In this document: one piece after another, positions 1-10,702 of the stretch
How the letters are laid out: each line of letters starts with the position of its first letter
How positions within the stretch are numbered: the stretch's first letter is position 1
DNA from: Aphelidium insulamus
Taxonomy: Eukaryota > Aphelidiomycota > Aphelidea > Aphelidiaceae
Assembly: GCA_036784855.1 (NCBI GenBank)
Contig: JAZDSV010000009.1
Span: 167,001-231,000, forward strand
Direction: 5' to 3'
DNA length: 64,000 bases
Program-made: the position numbers and the translations under genes
The notes under the pieces: generated by a model
Database searches by the model: none
What the model saw: only the letters and a program-made list of their open reading frames with translations
Told to the model about the DNA's origin: nothing

Positions 1-804
1 CGCCAAACAGACTACCAGCCACAGGGCCAGTCAACAGCGGGCGCAGACACTCGGCCACCGGTTCTCCGCTGGACACGGTGCACATGCGAGCGGGTGATGA
101 TGGCAATGCCGAGTGTACGCATCCACGCACACTGACCCACGCTCCCATTGTGGCCGCACACTGCACGGAACCTTCTGTGCGCAGCAGTCGGTCCAGTGCA
201 CGACACTCTACGGCGCACGGCACCGTTTCAAACGCCAGCAGGTCCACCGATGTGTGAGCGGCACTGCTTAGTGCCTTCACCCTGCCGAGATAGTACGCCA
301 TCAGTTGCTCCTCTGTCATCGCGGTGGCAGCATTGTCCGTGCTCGTGCCGTAGCTGCCCGTGTACTCGGAGCCGTCCGCCAGCTGGGCTCCATAACAGCC
401 AATAGAGAAGGCTATCAGACGCTCAGCTGGTGCGGCATCCAGGCGTGAGGCGGCATCCCGCTGCCGGATCTGGTCGCGGGCCGTGGACGCCGCCTGGATG
501 GCCACACTGGTGCAGTAGCGGCGTGCATCGTCGCTGGAACAGCCCAGAACGCGCTCATAAGCCTTCTCTGTGGCCTGATAGCTGCATGTGGTGGCGATAT
601 TGGCTCCGGCCGCGTAGTAGTCATAGTGCACGGCCGTCACGGCCTCGGGGTTCTCTGCCAGCACTCTGCCAGCGTGCAGGTAAGATGCTGGCTACATATG
701 TATGCAAACCTGGACACCCACTTGGCGCTCCAAAGGTCGGTGGACACGTCAAATCCACGCCACTCAAGCTCTGTGCCCATTCCGCCATCCAGCAGGAGCG
801 CCAT
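1..804 (-). CDS. Homocysteine S-methyltransferase, partial (runs off the window)
   Basis: Two exons seen, 722-804 and 1-665, with a 56 bp intron (666-721). The protein opens MALLLDGGMGTELEWRG, the glycine-rich start of Hcy-methyltransferase domains, then has W-SAKVLAENPEAV, H-YDYYAAGANIATTCSYQA and later LLAFETVPC, all in family order. Such enzymes move a methyl group from S-methylmethionine or betaine-type donors to homocysteine to make methionine. The Cys-Cys zinc ligands lie in the C-terminal third, which is beyond base 1, so activity cannot be judged. The start ATG at 804 is only 36 bp below the stop of the next gene on the same strand. The family call is firm; the donor substrate is not known. 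Confidence 0.85.
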
Positions 805-840
805 GCTGTCACAGTGAATGTATGTCTATGTATGTGGGAT

Positions 841-3800
841 CTATTGGTCTTGCGGGTCCGGCAGCGAGTCCACCGGCATCAAGTCTCGCAGAAATGCCAT
901 GTCGTCGTCGTCGTCCTCATCCTGGTCAGCTTGTTGTTCGTCGCATATGGGTGCCCTATTATAAGTCTTCGGCACGGCAGTGTCCACGCTGTCAGACTTG
1001 GCCGGTTCCTCCACGGCCTGTACCGCCTCGACATTGACAGAAGCCACTTGTGCAGCTGACTCCGCTATAGGTGCCGGTGTCGCAACCCCCGCAAGCAGCA
1101 CCTGCTCAGACTCGACACCGACATCCGCGGATATCTGTATGGTGTCCATGCCGCCGCCATCCACGCCGTCGACATCTTCAACTTCAACTTCTTCACGCAG
1201 TTGCCGCTGGTGCCGCTCCAACACGGAACGCTTGACAGTGGGCGCCACGCGCGGCCGCACAATCAAGTCCACGCACGAGACGGCGTGCAGTGACTGTCGC
1301 CTTACATCGGCACTCGCATCATCCAGCCCGCGCTGGAAACAGGGGATGGCCACCGGCAGCGCGGTGGCCTGCGTATACGTGGTGTTCAGAATGGAGTGTA
1401 GGAGGCATTTGTGAGCGGCAAGGCGCACCGCGGCGTCGGTGATGGGGCTGTTTGCCGGACAGTGGCCGGCGTAGTAGGCAGTCAGTGCGCACACCAACTC
1501 CGAGTCCATCTGGTGCCGGGCGGCCAGCGGGATACTCGTGGGCGCGGCACTCAACATGGCTTCCATGACTGCCAAAGTGTTAATTATGCGTAACAGTACC
1601 TAAAAGAGAGAGTGATAGAGTAAGAGCAACAAGTCATATCTACAGACACAGACAGAAGAAAATCTGCTTGCCTTTGAGAGCTGCCAGTGTCTGAGCCACA
1701 TTTGCATTGCCGCTGCTAATACCCGATGATACTGACTGTGGCTGCAGTCGCGCCCGCTTGGAGGCACGGCCACCACGACCCTGCTGATGTTGCTCCACCA
1801 CCGATTCAATCATGGCCGCATCACTGTGCGCCACTTGCAGCACACAGTGCGGCAGGCAAAACTGCACAATCTGCTCGCCAATGGCCGGCATGATACCCGC
1901 GCCCAGACACTCGATGCACGTGGCGATCAGCTGCAGCACTGACAGCACGTCACGGCCACCATTAGCGTCCGCCACACAGCTCAACTGCCGCGACACAAAA
2001 AACACTACACGATTACGGTATCGTATACCCTTCTTGCCCAGTCTACACAAGTTTTTAATTGTCATAACGATAATTACTTTTAATATGTACATACGTGGTG
2101 AGAAGGGCTTGCAGAACCTGGTTGGCGGAGCGGTGCAGTGGCGACAAAAACATTCGCTTGGCAAATGTGGCTTCTTCCTTGTCGGCATCAGCCCGGGCCT
2201 ACATAAAATTAAGCACACAAACATCAACTATACTCCCAGAGATGGCACATACCGGGGACATGGGGTGCAGGGTGTAGATGCGGCGCAACATTTCAAAGAG
2301 CTCTTCGACTGGCAGCTGGAGAGGAAAAGAATATTCGCCGCTGGTAGCTCGCAGTAGTAGCCGCATAGCACGTGCACAGAGGTCCATGCGAGCCGGATAC
2401 GACGCCAAGTAGTCATCGCCAGAAGTGTGTTGGTCGTCCAGCTGGAATGGCGTAGCGGCGGATGGCGTTCGGCACGGAACGGCCGACATTGCACGCTCGT
2501 ACAGCGTGCGATACACTTGGTCCAGCTGTGAGTGCACGGTGGCAATACCGCGCTGCATCAGTCGACACAGCGACTCTGACTGCGCCGCCTTGGCTTCACA
2601 CGCACAAAGCGCCAGCAGCAAGTCGCTCAAATCCGCCTCCACTTTGCTCATATTCGTTTCTTCGTCGCCGATAATGAATTGATGATCGTCGGATATGCCG
2701 CGAGACAGCTCCAGAATGCACGCCTGGCTTATTCGATTCGCCAGGGGACGCATCAGCGACGGCGCCATGTGTGCCAGCTGCCGCAGCCACTGCACAGCGT
2801 CATGGAACAGAAAGTGTTTGTCGGCGGTCTGGGACTTGGCGAACGCTTGCACGAGCAATGCGGCCCACTTTGGCAAATGCGCGGCGGTGACATCGCGCCA
2901 CAGCTGCGCGTGGCCAACGGTCGCCCTAAATATCATCATCAGTGTGTCCCCGGCAAGCTGACAGTCTTCCACGCCGCCGGATTCCATCCCGCGCTGCACG
3001 GATATATATCAGAGTGATCAAAGGAATACAAAAGCGGCGATATGCACAATGACAATGAAAGTTGTAGCAGCGCGTGTCATCATCATTGTAGATATAATAA
3101 AGAGAAGAGTATAGCTTAACTTTAATAAACTCCTTTCACGAGTATAGCTTATATAAAACATTGATGAAACGTATTATCAATAGTAAACATCCAGGAAACA
3201 AGATGCGCAGTTATTCAGGGTATTAAACCGCGCTTCAGTGCAAGAATATATAGTGCAGCATATCGAGATCATTAGCACAGATAACAAGCATCGAGGAAGA
3301 AGATCCTCATACCCGCATACGGCACCAAGAGAACAGAAAAAGTGCCACATGTGGAGGAATATAAGAACGAATATACATATATACATATATGTATACATAG
3401 ATACATAGACACATAGATACATATATATATTTATATATATGTATATATGTATATAGTATATCTGTATATATGTATAATGTATAGCTGTATATATGTATAT
3501 ACAAGTGTAGACAACGGCCATCACGTACAGTGAATATGGAGACGAGACCGCCGCACCAGGAGCCATAGTGAGGAGCGGCACAAGCACTCGACGAAGACTG
3601 CTGCCGCAGCACTGTCTGCATCATGCGACACGCGCACACCCGCGACTCTGTCGCGCGGGCGTGCAGCAGCGAGTTGACGCGCGTAATCCACTCGGCACAG
3701 TCGCGCGCCGTGTTCAACGCGTCGCCGCGCACAATCATTGCTATGCCGGCCAGCGCGCGATCTCTGTCAGCACCGGCATCCTTTGTGGCAACATTGGCAC

Positions 3801-3888
3801 CGCTGCCAGCCACGACTGCGCCCGGTATAAAGTGCCGCAGCACCAACCTCACCGAGTCATCATTGCCGTCCGCGCCCGCGTCAACCAT
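841..3888 (-). CDS. PELP1/Rix1-like ribosome biogenesis protein
   Basis: Proposed exons 3529-3888, 2253-2993, 2095-2198, 1672-2042 and 841-1568 give 767 codons. The protein is rich in alpha-helical HEAT-like sequence. Stretches such as LWRDVTAAHLPKWAALLVQAF and FPLQLPVEELFEMLRRI match the pattern of PELP1/Rix1, and the C-terminus is acidic (run DEDDDDDMAF), as in PELP1. Rix1/PELP1 forms a complex with WDR18/Ipi3 and TEX10/Ipi1 that drives 60S subunit maturation in the nucleolus. The first intron (2994-3528) is unusually long and AT-rich and may hide another exon. The intron at 1569-1671 fits only with a GC donor (AAAG then gcaagc); no GT option keeps the frame there. The family assignment comes from remembered sequence patterns. 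Confidence 0.6.
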
Positions 3889-3934
3889 ATTATATTATAT
3901 ATGTGTATCTGCCGAAAAGGTGTAGAAAACTGCA
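3889..3934. promoter_or_regulatory. Divergent promoter of the PELP1-like and RlmN-like genes
   Basis: Only 46 bp separate the two opposed start codons. The stretch is AT-rich with a TATA-like run (atattatattatat). Both genes must share it, unless their promoters reach into coding sequence. Confidence 0.5.
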
Positions 3935-5008
3935 ATGAACAACAACTGCAAGGCGGCGATAAGAGGCCCCTGTGGCATACACCACAACAGCTTGCACGGC
4001 ATCCAGCAGAGCCGCACGGTAAGCACCGCGAGTGCCGGCAATGCAACGCTGCAAGCACTGGCCGATTTTCGGCGGTGGTCGCCACGCGTCAACAACGTCT
4101 TCACGGTGATGGACCGCGATGGTGTCTCGGTGGATGCCGCTGGTGCTTCTCCTCCTCCACCGTCACCACTACCAAGTGGCACAGCGGCTACTGCGGCTAA
4201 TGGTACCGCGGCACACCCGCAGCACCGATATGTGCAGGTGCTGCGCGCCATCCACCGGCAGCGCCACATTGCGGCCACCTACGGCGACATGACGTTTCTG
4301 CCGTGCCGCCTGCGTGACAGCCTGACCGATGAACTGGGCGCCGCCGTGTCCACGGTGCAAGCGCGGCACCACTCGCCCGCCAAGCAGTGCGTCAAGACTC
4401 TGTTTGGCCTGGCGGACGGGCACAGCGTGGAGACGGTGTGGATGCGGTTTAGGCAGAGCGGCCACGCGTCCCTCTGCATCAGCAGCCAGGTGGGTTGCGC
4501 GCTCCGGTGCAACTTTTGTGCCACCGGTGCCGTTGGTCTGAAGCGCCAACTCACCGCGGATGAAATTGTGGACCAGGTGCTGCACGGGTCCGATGCTGCC
4601 ACTGCCGCTGCCACTGCCAGTGACACCACCGTGGACAGCACTGGCAGCGGTGACGAGCAGTTGCCCACAGTGTCATTCATGGGCATGGGCGAGGCGCTGC
4701 AGAATCCACAGGTGTTTGGCGCGCTGCACCTGCTCACCCACCCGCTGGGGGCCGCCATGTCCCCGCGCCGGATCAGCGTGAGCACCGTGGGCATTGTGCC
4801 GGGCATCCGGCGGATGACGCGCGACTTCCCGCGGGTGAACCTGGCCTTCTCGCTGCACTCGCCGTTCGCGGAGCAGCGCAGTGTGCTGGTGCCCAACAAC
4901 CGCACGCACCCGCTGCCGGATGTCTGGGCCGCCCTGCGCGACCATGCTTCCATCACTCGGCGCAAGGTTTTCATTGCCTACCTGGTCCTGGTATGTCCTT
5001 GTGCAACT

Positions 5009-5050
<42 letters not shown>

Positions 5051-5393
5051 ACATATTAACTGTTAAACAATTCAGCCCGGCTTCAATGACAGCGAGGAGC
5101 ACGCGGTGGGCGTGGTGCAACTGCTCAAGGAGCTGCCATCCAGCGTGCGACAGTTGTTCCACATTAATCTGCTGCGCTACAATCCCGCGGCCGGCATCGA
5201 CGTGGACTATGTGCGCACTACTGATGCTGCCATGGACGGGTTTGCACTGCGGCTGAGGCGGGCCGGGTGTCGAAACTATACCATCCGGCAGAGCTTTGGT
5301 GTGGATATTGACGCGGCGTGCGGGCAGCTGTATCGCACGGCGCAGCGACACGCAGCTGCTGGTGGTGGTGGTGGTAATACTCTAACTACATAG
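3935..5393 (+). CDS. RlmN/Cfr-family radical-SAM RNA methyltransferase
   Basis: Exons 3935-4990 and 5076-5393 (85 bp intron holding an AT repeat) give 457 residues. The radical-SAM cluster motif CALRCNFC is preceded by LCISSQVGC. Family blocks FMGMGEAL, ISVSTVGIVPGIRRM, LAFSLHSPF, PNNRTHPL and PGFNDSEEHA follow in order. The C-terminus has GVDIDAACGQL, which carries the second catalytic cysteine. RlmN makes 2-methyladenosine in large-subunit rRNA (A2503 in E. coli) and in some tRNAs. The first 100 or so residues are not part of the family and contain a proline-rich stretch; a leading basic segment could be an organelle-targeting signal, but this is not clear. Family confidence is high; location and RNA target are inferred. 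Confidence 0.9.
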
Positions 5394-6033
5394 AAGTTGA
5401 TGTTGAGACGAATAGTGAGTACAGTAGAGACAAATAGTGTAATTTTAATAATGCGCTACTCAACTTCAACAGAATCTCTGGTTTTGATGGCGCAGTGCAA
5501 AGCAGAAGAAGTGTTCCGACCTTAAATGTCTTGCGTTCCCCAAGTGGTTGTAAAATCACTCTATAGGCACTGTAGATGGATCTGAAAGATGGATGTACAC
5601 CTTGAGATGTAACAACATTGCCCCTGGGATATCATGCTGTTCCAGTGCGTTGTGGTGTGGCTCACTCAGGTCTCCGAACTCAAGTCGATCTACGACAACA
5701 CGCTGCTGGCGCAACGGAAGGCAAGAGGCCTGTGGGTGGCGGCGGAGCGCGCAGTCATGGAGGCCGACCCCTGACTGGTGTAGTAAAACTTGTCGCTCCG
5801 ACCTCGGCCACTGCTGGTGGATGCATAGTCCATATCAAACAATACATATGTCACCAGGAGATCTTTAAAGTTCTCAGCAATTCGAGGTAAAAGTAAACCT
5901 ACATAGCGCGTCTCATTACCTTCTGCTATATACAGTATATATGTAGTTATAAATTTGATACAGCTTGTAGACACTGCAGCTAGACCCTCATGCCAACATG
6001 CAGGGTATATGTACTTCAATTCAAGACTTTTTG
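5394..6033. other. Interval without a clear gene
   Basis: 640 bp between the RlmN-like gene and the 3' end of the bHLH gene. The only suggestive item is a 46-codon frame at 5634-5774. Its second half (from VSELKS to the stop) looks protein-like and follows a possible acceptor (ctcactcag), so it could be the last exon of a small plus-strand gene. No upstream exon could be defined. Confidence 0.3.
5634..5774 (+). CDS. Possible short reading frame, unknown
   Basis: 46 residues, starting MLFQCVVVWLTQVSELKS and ending AAERAVMEADP. The first 15 residues may be intron, because ctcactcag just before VSELKS resembles a splice acceptor. The helical, charged tail resembles a real C-terminus, but no family is recognised. 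It may be chance. Confidence 0.2.
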   Translation: MLFQCVVVWLTQVSELKSIYDNTLLAQRKARGLWVAAERAVMEADP

Positions 6034-7342
6034 TTATATTGAGAACGCCGCAAATGTGAATATGCGACCACTAGTAACTCCAGATGGCGCCGGTATCCTC
6101 TTCCCCCACGCAGATTTCGCAGTAAAGTGACTACTCATTGCTCTGTTCAGATGGAGATGACATGCGGCGGCGGTGCTGGCGAAGAAGCGCCGACACATGG
6201 TGAATATTAGAATTAGGCACGCCATAAGGCATGACATAAGGAGTGAAGCCGGCAAAACCAACAACTGGCTCTCTGGAGCCGGCGCGACTACTCGCTGCCT
6301 GTCGGGGGCGTAGCCACAGCGAACGCGCGACGTGGTGTCACCGCGACGCAGCGAGTCTTCGGCGCTGATGGGTGTCAAGGCCGGGGCGCCAGGGGCCGGT
6401 GGTGTCTGACTACTGGTCGCCGGATGCCAATAAATCGACTGATAGTCGTTGGAAGCCGGCAAGACGTCCTGAAGGGCTCCAGATGCGGCCGCCTGCTGCT
6501 GGTAGCGCTGGACCACGTGGCGCAGGTAGGCGATGTACTCGGTGGCGTGGCGCAAAATACTGGCCTTGTTATCCTTGGGCGGGATGCTGGGCACCGGTCC
6601 GTCCAGCTCAGAGTTTGCTGTGGCTGGATCCACGGCGTGAGCGGCTCTAAATGCTGGCAAGATGTTTTTCAATTCGAGCAGCGAGTCATTGAGATTATTT
6701 CTGTAGCGGCGCTCCACGACATTTTGCTTCTTCTTGCGCGGTGGTTCTACAGGAACAATATTACTATATTGTAAACGCGATCTTATGAGATTTTGTACCA
6801 GCGGCTAGAGCGTTGATCTCTGTATCAGAGCATTGAGCACCGGTTACACTGCCGCAACTACTGGCATATCCCACAGAGGCAATATCTGCACAGTAATGTT
6901 GTTAGCAATAAGTCGATGTCCATCAACCACATAATAACTTACCAAAGTCCTCAAGGGATCGCTTGTTACTGCTGGCGACCGAAGAGGCGGCAGAGTGAGG
7001 ACGGTACGGCAACTGAACTGGCGGCTGCTGCTCCATGGGGCTGACAGGGGCACTGAAGCTCACGCGGGAACGGCCAAGTACGACTTGATCATCGGCACCA
7101 GCAAACACGCCAGCACCAGTATCCACCAGGGCCAGTGCGTCAATGTTGACCAGCTGGTCACCGAAAATGTCTTGATCATCATCAAACAGGTTGCCGGCAA
7201 ACCCGGCCGACAACTCGTCGTCATTCGGGGCGCCGCCAAACGTGAGGAACTCGTCCATGATGCTCTTGGCAATGTCGTCGTCAGAGGGCTGGCTGCTGTT
7301 GTCGGACTGCAGGTCGCTAAAGCTATTGCGGCTGGTGTTCAT
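6034..7342 (-). CDS. SREBP-like bHLH transcription factor with a membrane segment
   Basis: Exons 6943-7342, 6799-6885 and 6034-6746 (introns 57 and 52 bp) give 399 residues. The N-terminal third is acidic and Ser/Asp-rich (DDDIAKSIMDEF, DDDQDIFGD), fitting an activation domain. A basic helix-loop-helix spans about residues 164-243: KKKQNVVERRYRNNLNDSLLELK, a long loop, then NKASILRHATEYIAYLRHVV. The tyrosine in ERRYR, where most bHLH proteins have arginine, is the SREBP hallmark. A hydrophobic stretch at about residues 324-347 (LLVLPASLLMSCLMACLILI) can span a membrane. SREBPs are held in the ER and released by proteolysis when sterols or oxygen fall. Only one clear span is seen here, not the usual two, so regulated release is inferred. 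Confidence 0.75.
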
Positions 7343-7722
7343 TACTATTGTAGTGGCTGTAGAACGAGAGAGTGCTGGTGTGCTGGCTGGGACTTTCTCA
7401 GAGTGCGCGAGTGTAAAATGTCGCGCGTTATCGAGAGAAGGAAGAGCGGAGTTGGGTTGACAGACAAACAAGCGCGCGCGCTCAGCAATCGTACGATTTC
7501 GGGTTTCGGTTGGCGGCGATTGTTCGGCGGTGTTTGATTGATTGAGGCGGTGTTTGATGGATTGAGGCGGTGTGAACGCCACTTGTACACATGTAGGATG
7601 ACCAGCCCAGCTGAGTGCTTCAATATACTTAACACACATTCATACACACCGAGTGCCACTTGTACATATGTAGGTGTTCCATTGAGTGCTTAAATTTACT
7701 TAATTAGCATGCATCAATTAAA
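7343..7722. promoter_or_regulatory. Upstream region of the bHLH gene and 3' flank of ATG5
   Basis: 380 bp with no gene. It holds a short doublet (gattgaggcggtgtttgatg type, 7540-7573) and a longer direct repeat (7578-7632 and 7655-7702) that carries CACTTG and CATATG-like E-box sequences. It should include the promoter of the bHLH gene. Confidence 0.4.
7578..7702. repeat. Imperfect direct repeat with E-box-like motifs
   Basis: Copy 1 at 7578-7632 and copy 2 at 7655-7702 both begin gccacttgtaca, then atgtagg, and end gagtgctt-aa-t-tactta. Each holds CACTTG and a CANATG-type E-box, which bHLH proteins can bind. Confidence 0.6.
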
Positions 7723-8920
7723 TTATGTGTTGCGCGAGTTAAGTATGATTATGTACAGAAAGCCATCCGAATAGGCCATGTTGGCAGAGAGCCACGAGAG
7801 TGGAGTCTCCCATGGTATTTCAACGCCATGCAGCCGGCAAGTACTTGAATTGTCACCCGTGTCACTCTCAGAAACTATGCACAGAGCATATGCATCTTGC
7901 AGTGTGTTCTCAATGTTGTCACTGGAGCCATCGGCGGATGATGCCTTGTGAATGGGCACCAGATTTGTGACAGCGTAGTCGCCTTGCCGTCCACTCGAGA
8001 AAAATTTTATCGGCACATGCTTGATGCCAGAGTCGTTAGTAATGGACAGGCCAGCAGCAGCCTCGCTATATTTGGCATGGTTGTCTGCATGCGCTTCATC
8101 AAGGGCGTGTATTAGGACGAAAAGTATATACAAATGTACCGGCAATTACACTGTCCCACAGTTGAAGTTGCATCGGCTTTGACATGGACATTACCCGGTT
8201 CACGGAGCCTGCTCGCAGCATCTCTGCCTGCACAACTTGGCTTCTATAAGTTGACTGAGATGTATAAGGGAGCACACCTCCTTGACGGCCGACATGAAGA
8301 ATTCTCTCGGCGCATCATATGACTGCACCATTGGTCAGCAAGCGCGTATATCCAGCAATTCCTCCGCTACTTGCCGGCATGTGAGACATTACGGCGTATG
8401 TGCCAGGTGGCGGCACCGGCGGCTCCGTCCAGCCGTCGAAATGCACGTGCACTGTCCACACACCGTCACCGTCTCTGGCCGCGCAGAACGTGTCGTACAG
8501 CAGGCCGATGGGAGAGTACCAGCGCAGAGGCTGCACCATGGTCGAATCCCCCGCCACCGCACAGCAGCTGAACCAGATATCCAGGTCGGTGCCGCGAAAC
8601 TCTGACGCTCCCATCGCGGGTTTGGCAACTGTAGTCGCCGTGTCAGATGACTGGGCACCGCTGACATCCATAAGCGCGCGCCGGTGATGAAAGTGTCGGC
8701 GCAGTCTGCTCAGTAGCAGCGGCAAGTACGAGCACCTCCTCGGCAGCAGCTACACGTGCATGGCATATAGTGCATATATAGCACACGGAGCAGCAATGGG
8801 TCTACTCACATGCAAGGCGTCTGTCGCGGGCACGGCGGCATCACTGGCACCGCGGTACAGGCAGAACTTTATGGGCACGCGCCCGTTCCATATGGTGGCC
8901 GGCACACTGTCCTTTTCCAT
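7723..8920 (-). CDS. ATG5: Autophagy protein ATG5
   Basis: Exons 8810-8920, 8393-8749, 8278-8322, 8140-8227 and 7723-8093 give 323 residues. Family blocks in order: TIWNGRVPIKFCL near the start, YLPLLLSRLRRHF, PLRWYSPIGLLYD, VHVHFDGW, SYDAPREFFMSAVKEAEML with VMSMSKPMQLQLWD, then C-terminal HVPIKFF and HGVEIPWETPLSWLS. These cover both ubiquitin-like folds and the helical region. ATG5 is joined to ATG12 and with ATG16 promotes ATG8 lipidation on growing autophagosomes. The second intron could instead start at a GC donor (gcaagt, exon end 8375); both choices keep the frame. The ATG12-accepting lysine is expected near the start of the helical region (KEAEML is a candidate) but was not proven. 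Confidence 0.92.
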
Positions 8921-8987
8921 CTTCGGCGCCGCCGCGTTATGCGTGTCTCTTCGTGTCTCTTCCCTGTGTGTGTTTGCCTGCGCTTGG
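8921..8987. promoter_or_regulatory. Divergent promoter of ATG5 and the gene at 8988
   Basis: 67 bp between opposed start codons. The plus strand carries a pyrimidine-rich run (tctcttcgtgtctcttccc). No TATA-like sequence is seen. Confidence 0.4.
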
Positions 8988-10578
8988 ATGGCAGCGGCGG
9001 CCGATTGTTCGCGACAGTTCAGCGTGGACATTCCGCTGACTACTGCCATTCAGGCCGGCGCTGTGTGTGGCGCATTCCTGGCACAGTATGGCTGCGTGCC
9101 GGACATGCGGTGGCCACACGATGCCCGGCGGAACAAGAGTGTGCCGCAGATGTCGCTCAAGGTGTCTTACAGTGCCGGCAAGGCAACTCACCAAGCTGCA
9201 CACGCCAAGCGCCTGGACAAGTTGGAGGCGTGGCTGGTGAGCGTCGACAATCCACTGCTGCACTTTGAGTGGTCCGTGTGCGGGGATGCGGCATTTCGCA
9301 GTATGTTTGGCTCCATGTAGTCTGTGTGAAGTTACACAGCTCGCTAGAATGGACGCGCGAGTGTGGACTGCAGCTTGCACGGGACCAGGTGGAAGCATTC
9401 TTTCGTGATATACTTTCAAAACAGCAGCGAGACCCACGCTTGTAAGTCTGACCAGCTGAGTGTATCACTGAGCTTATCTCTGCTTATCTCAGGCATGCAG
9501 TCAAGATAACTTATTCAAACAATGACAAGCTTCACTTGTCCCTGAATGAGCGGGTTCAGCACGGGGAAATGTGCTTGTTTACCATACAAATGGTCCCCAC
9601 TCCCGTCTATGCCCTGCTGGACCTTTTGAGCAAGGATCTCACGGATGCCTGTGTAAGCAGTTGATATATTATATTATAGCCTGTATAATGATGAAGTAGG
9701 CAGAGTATGACAAGGCACACTCCAAGCTCGCACATGCCATGGACATGGTTAGCGAGTATAATCCACTGCTGCTCATTCCGTCGGCTGGAAGAGCGCACGA
9801 GATCTTGAAATCATCGGCGATTAGTTGGCGAGGGCACTACGAACGGCTATCGCAAACAATTGATCCATTAGTGGATGTCTCTGGCAAAATGCAAGCCTCA
9901 GAAGAGACAATATGGTCTTGTTCAGTTCCCTGTAGTGGCGTCAATCGTGGTGCTACCCGCTTGTGCCTGGTGGTTGCTGAGAAGTCAACACCGAACTCAC
10001 AGGAGTACTACTTGCTTCTGCAATGCGATGGCGATGCATCGTGGCGTCTGCGATCCCAGTCGCTGACACCGATATTGCTGCGTGGCTGGCTCTCATCACC
10101 ATGTGTCGAGTGGTGTCGCGCGGCTCTCATCCAAACGTTTCAACAGTGGCTCCAACACGTTAATCAGCCCCGGCCGAAGCATACTATTGATGACTCTCGA
10201 ATCGTTTTATCCTTGAAGAAGCTGGATGGAGATTCAACAAACTACGAGCTGCATTCAGAAACAATTACACGGTGGAAATCGATACCACTCGGCTCGCTTC
10301 ACATGCGAGAAGAACCCGTAGACTGGGTCTTGGCATCCATTGCGCGGGATCTCTCCTCCAAGCGGGTATGTAAAGGAGTCCTCAAGCTGAAACTATCCTC
10401 CTTATGAGTTACCTGACCATAGCGCGAAACAGCTGTAATCAATCGCCGCTTCGAAGAGCTGGTTGAGACGGTCCGCGCAAAAAATCCGTCTCTTCTCATT
10501 CAAATCACGAACAGAACGATGCCGCCGCCCTACGATGAGTTCTTGCTCTTTAATCCTCGTAGCGTCTACAATGAATAA
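8988..10578 (+). CDS. Unrecognised protein of 462 residues
   Basis: Exons 8988-9300, 9348-9441, 9493-9652, 9700-10365 and 10423-10578 join in frame, with introns of 47, 51, 47 and 57 bp. The protein has no signal peptide or membrane span. It is mixed alpha/beta with several cysteines and ends TMPPPYDEFLLFNPRSVYNE. The middle (EYDKAHSKLAHAMDMVSEYNPLL) is helical and follows a strand-rich N-terminal third, a layout loosely like XRCC4/XLF-type proteins, but I do not recognise a family. It is intact over five exons, so it is almost certainly a working gene. The start ATG at 8988 was chosen because it is the first ATG after the divergent promoter that precedes conserved-looking sequence. Confidence 0.7.
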
Positions 10579-10702
10579 ATATAATAGAGCGTTAAAGGAT
10601 ATTATATGAAAGTTATCAAATATGTATGTATGATTCCATAACAACGGGGTCAATACCAATTGTACCCGAGTTGATCATTTTATAACAGCTAACCACAAGC
10701 AC

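Noticed and set aside
9700-10365. Assignment of the 8988 gene to XRCC4/XLF
   Set aside because: Only the general order of strands then helix matches; no conserved residues could be named.
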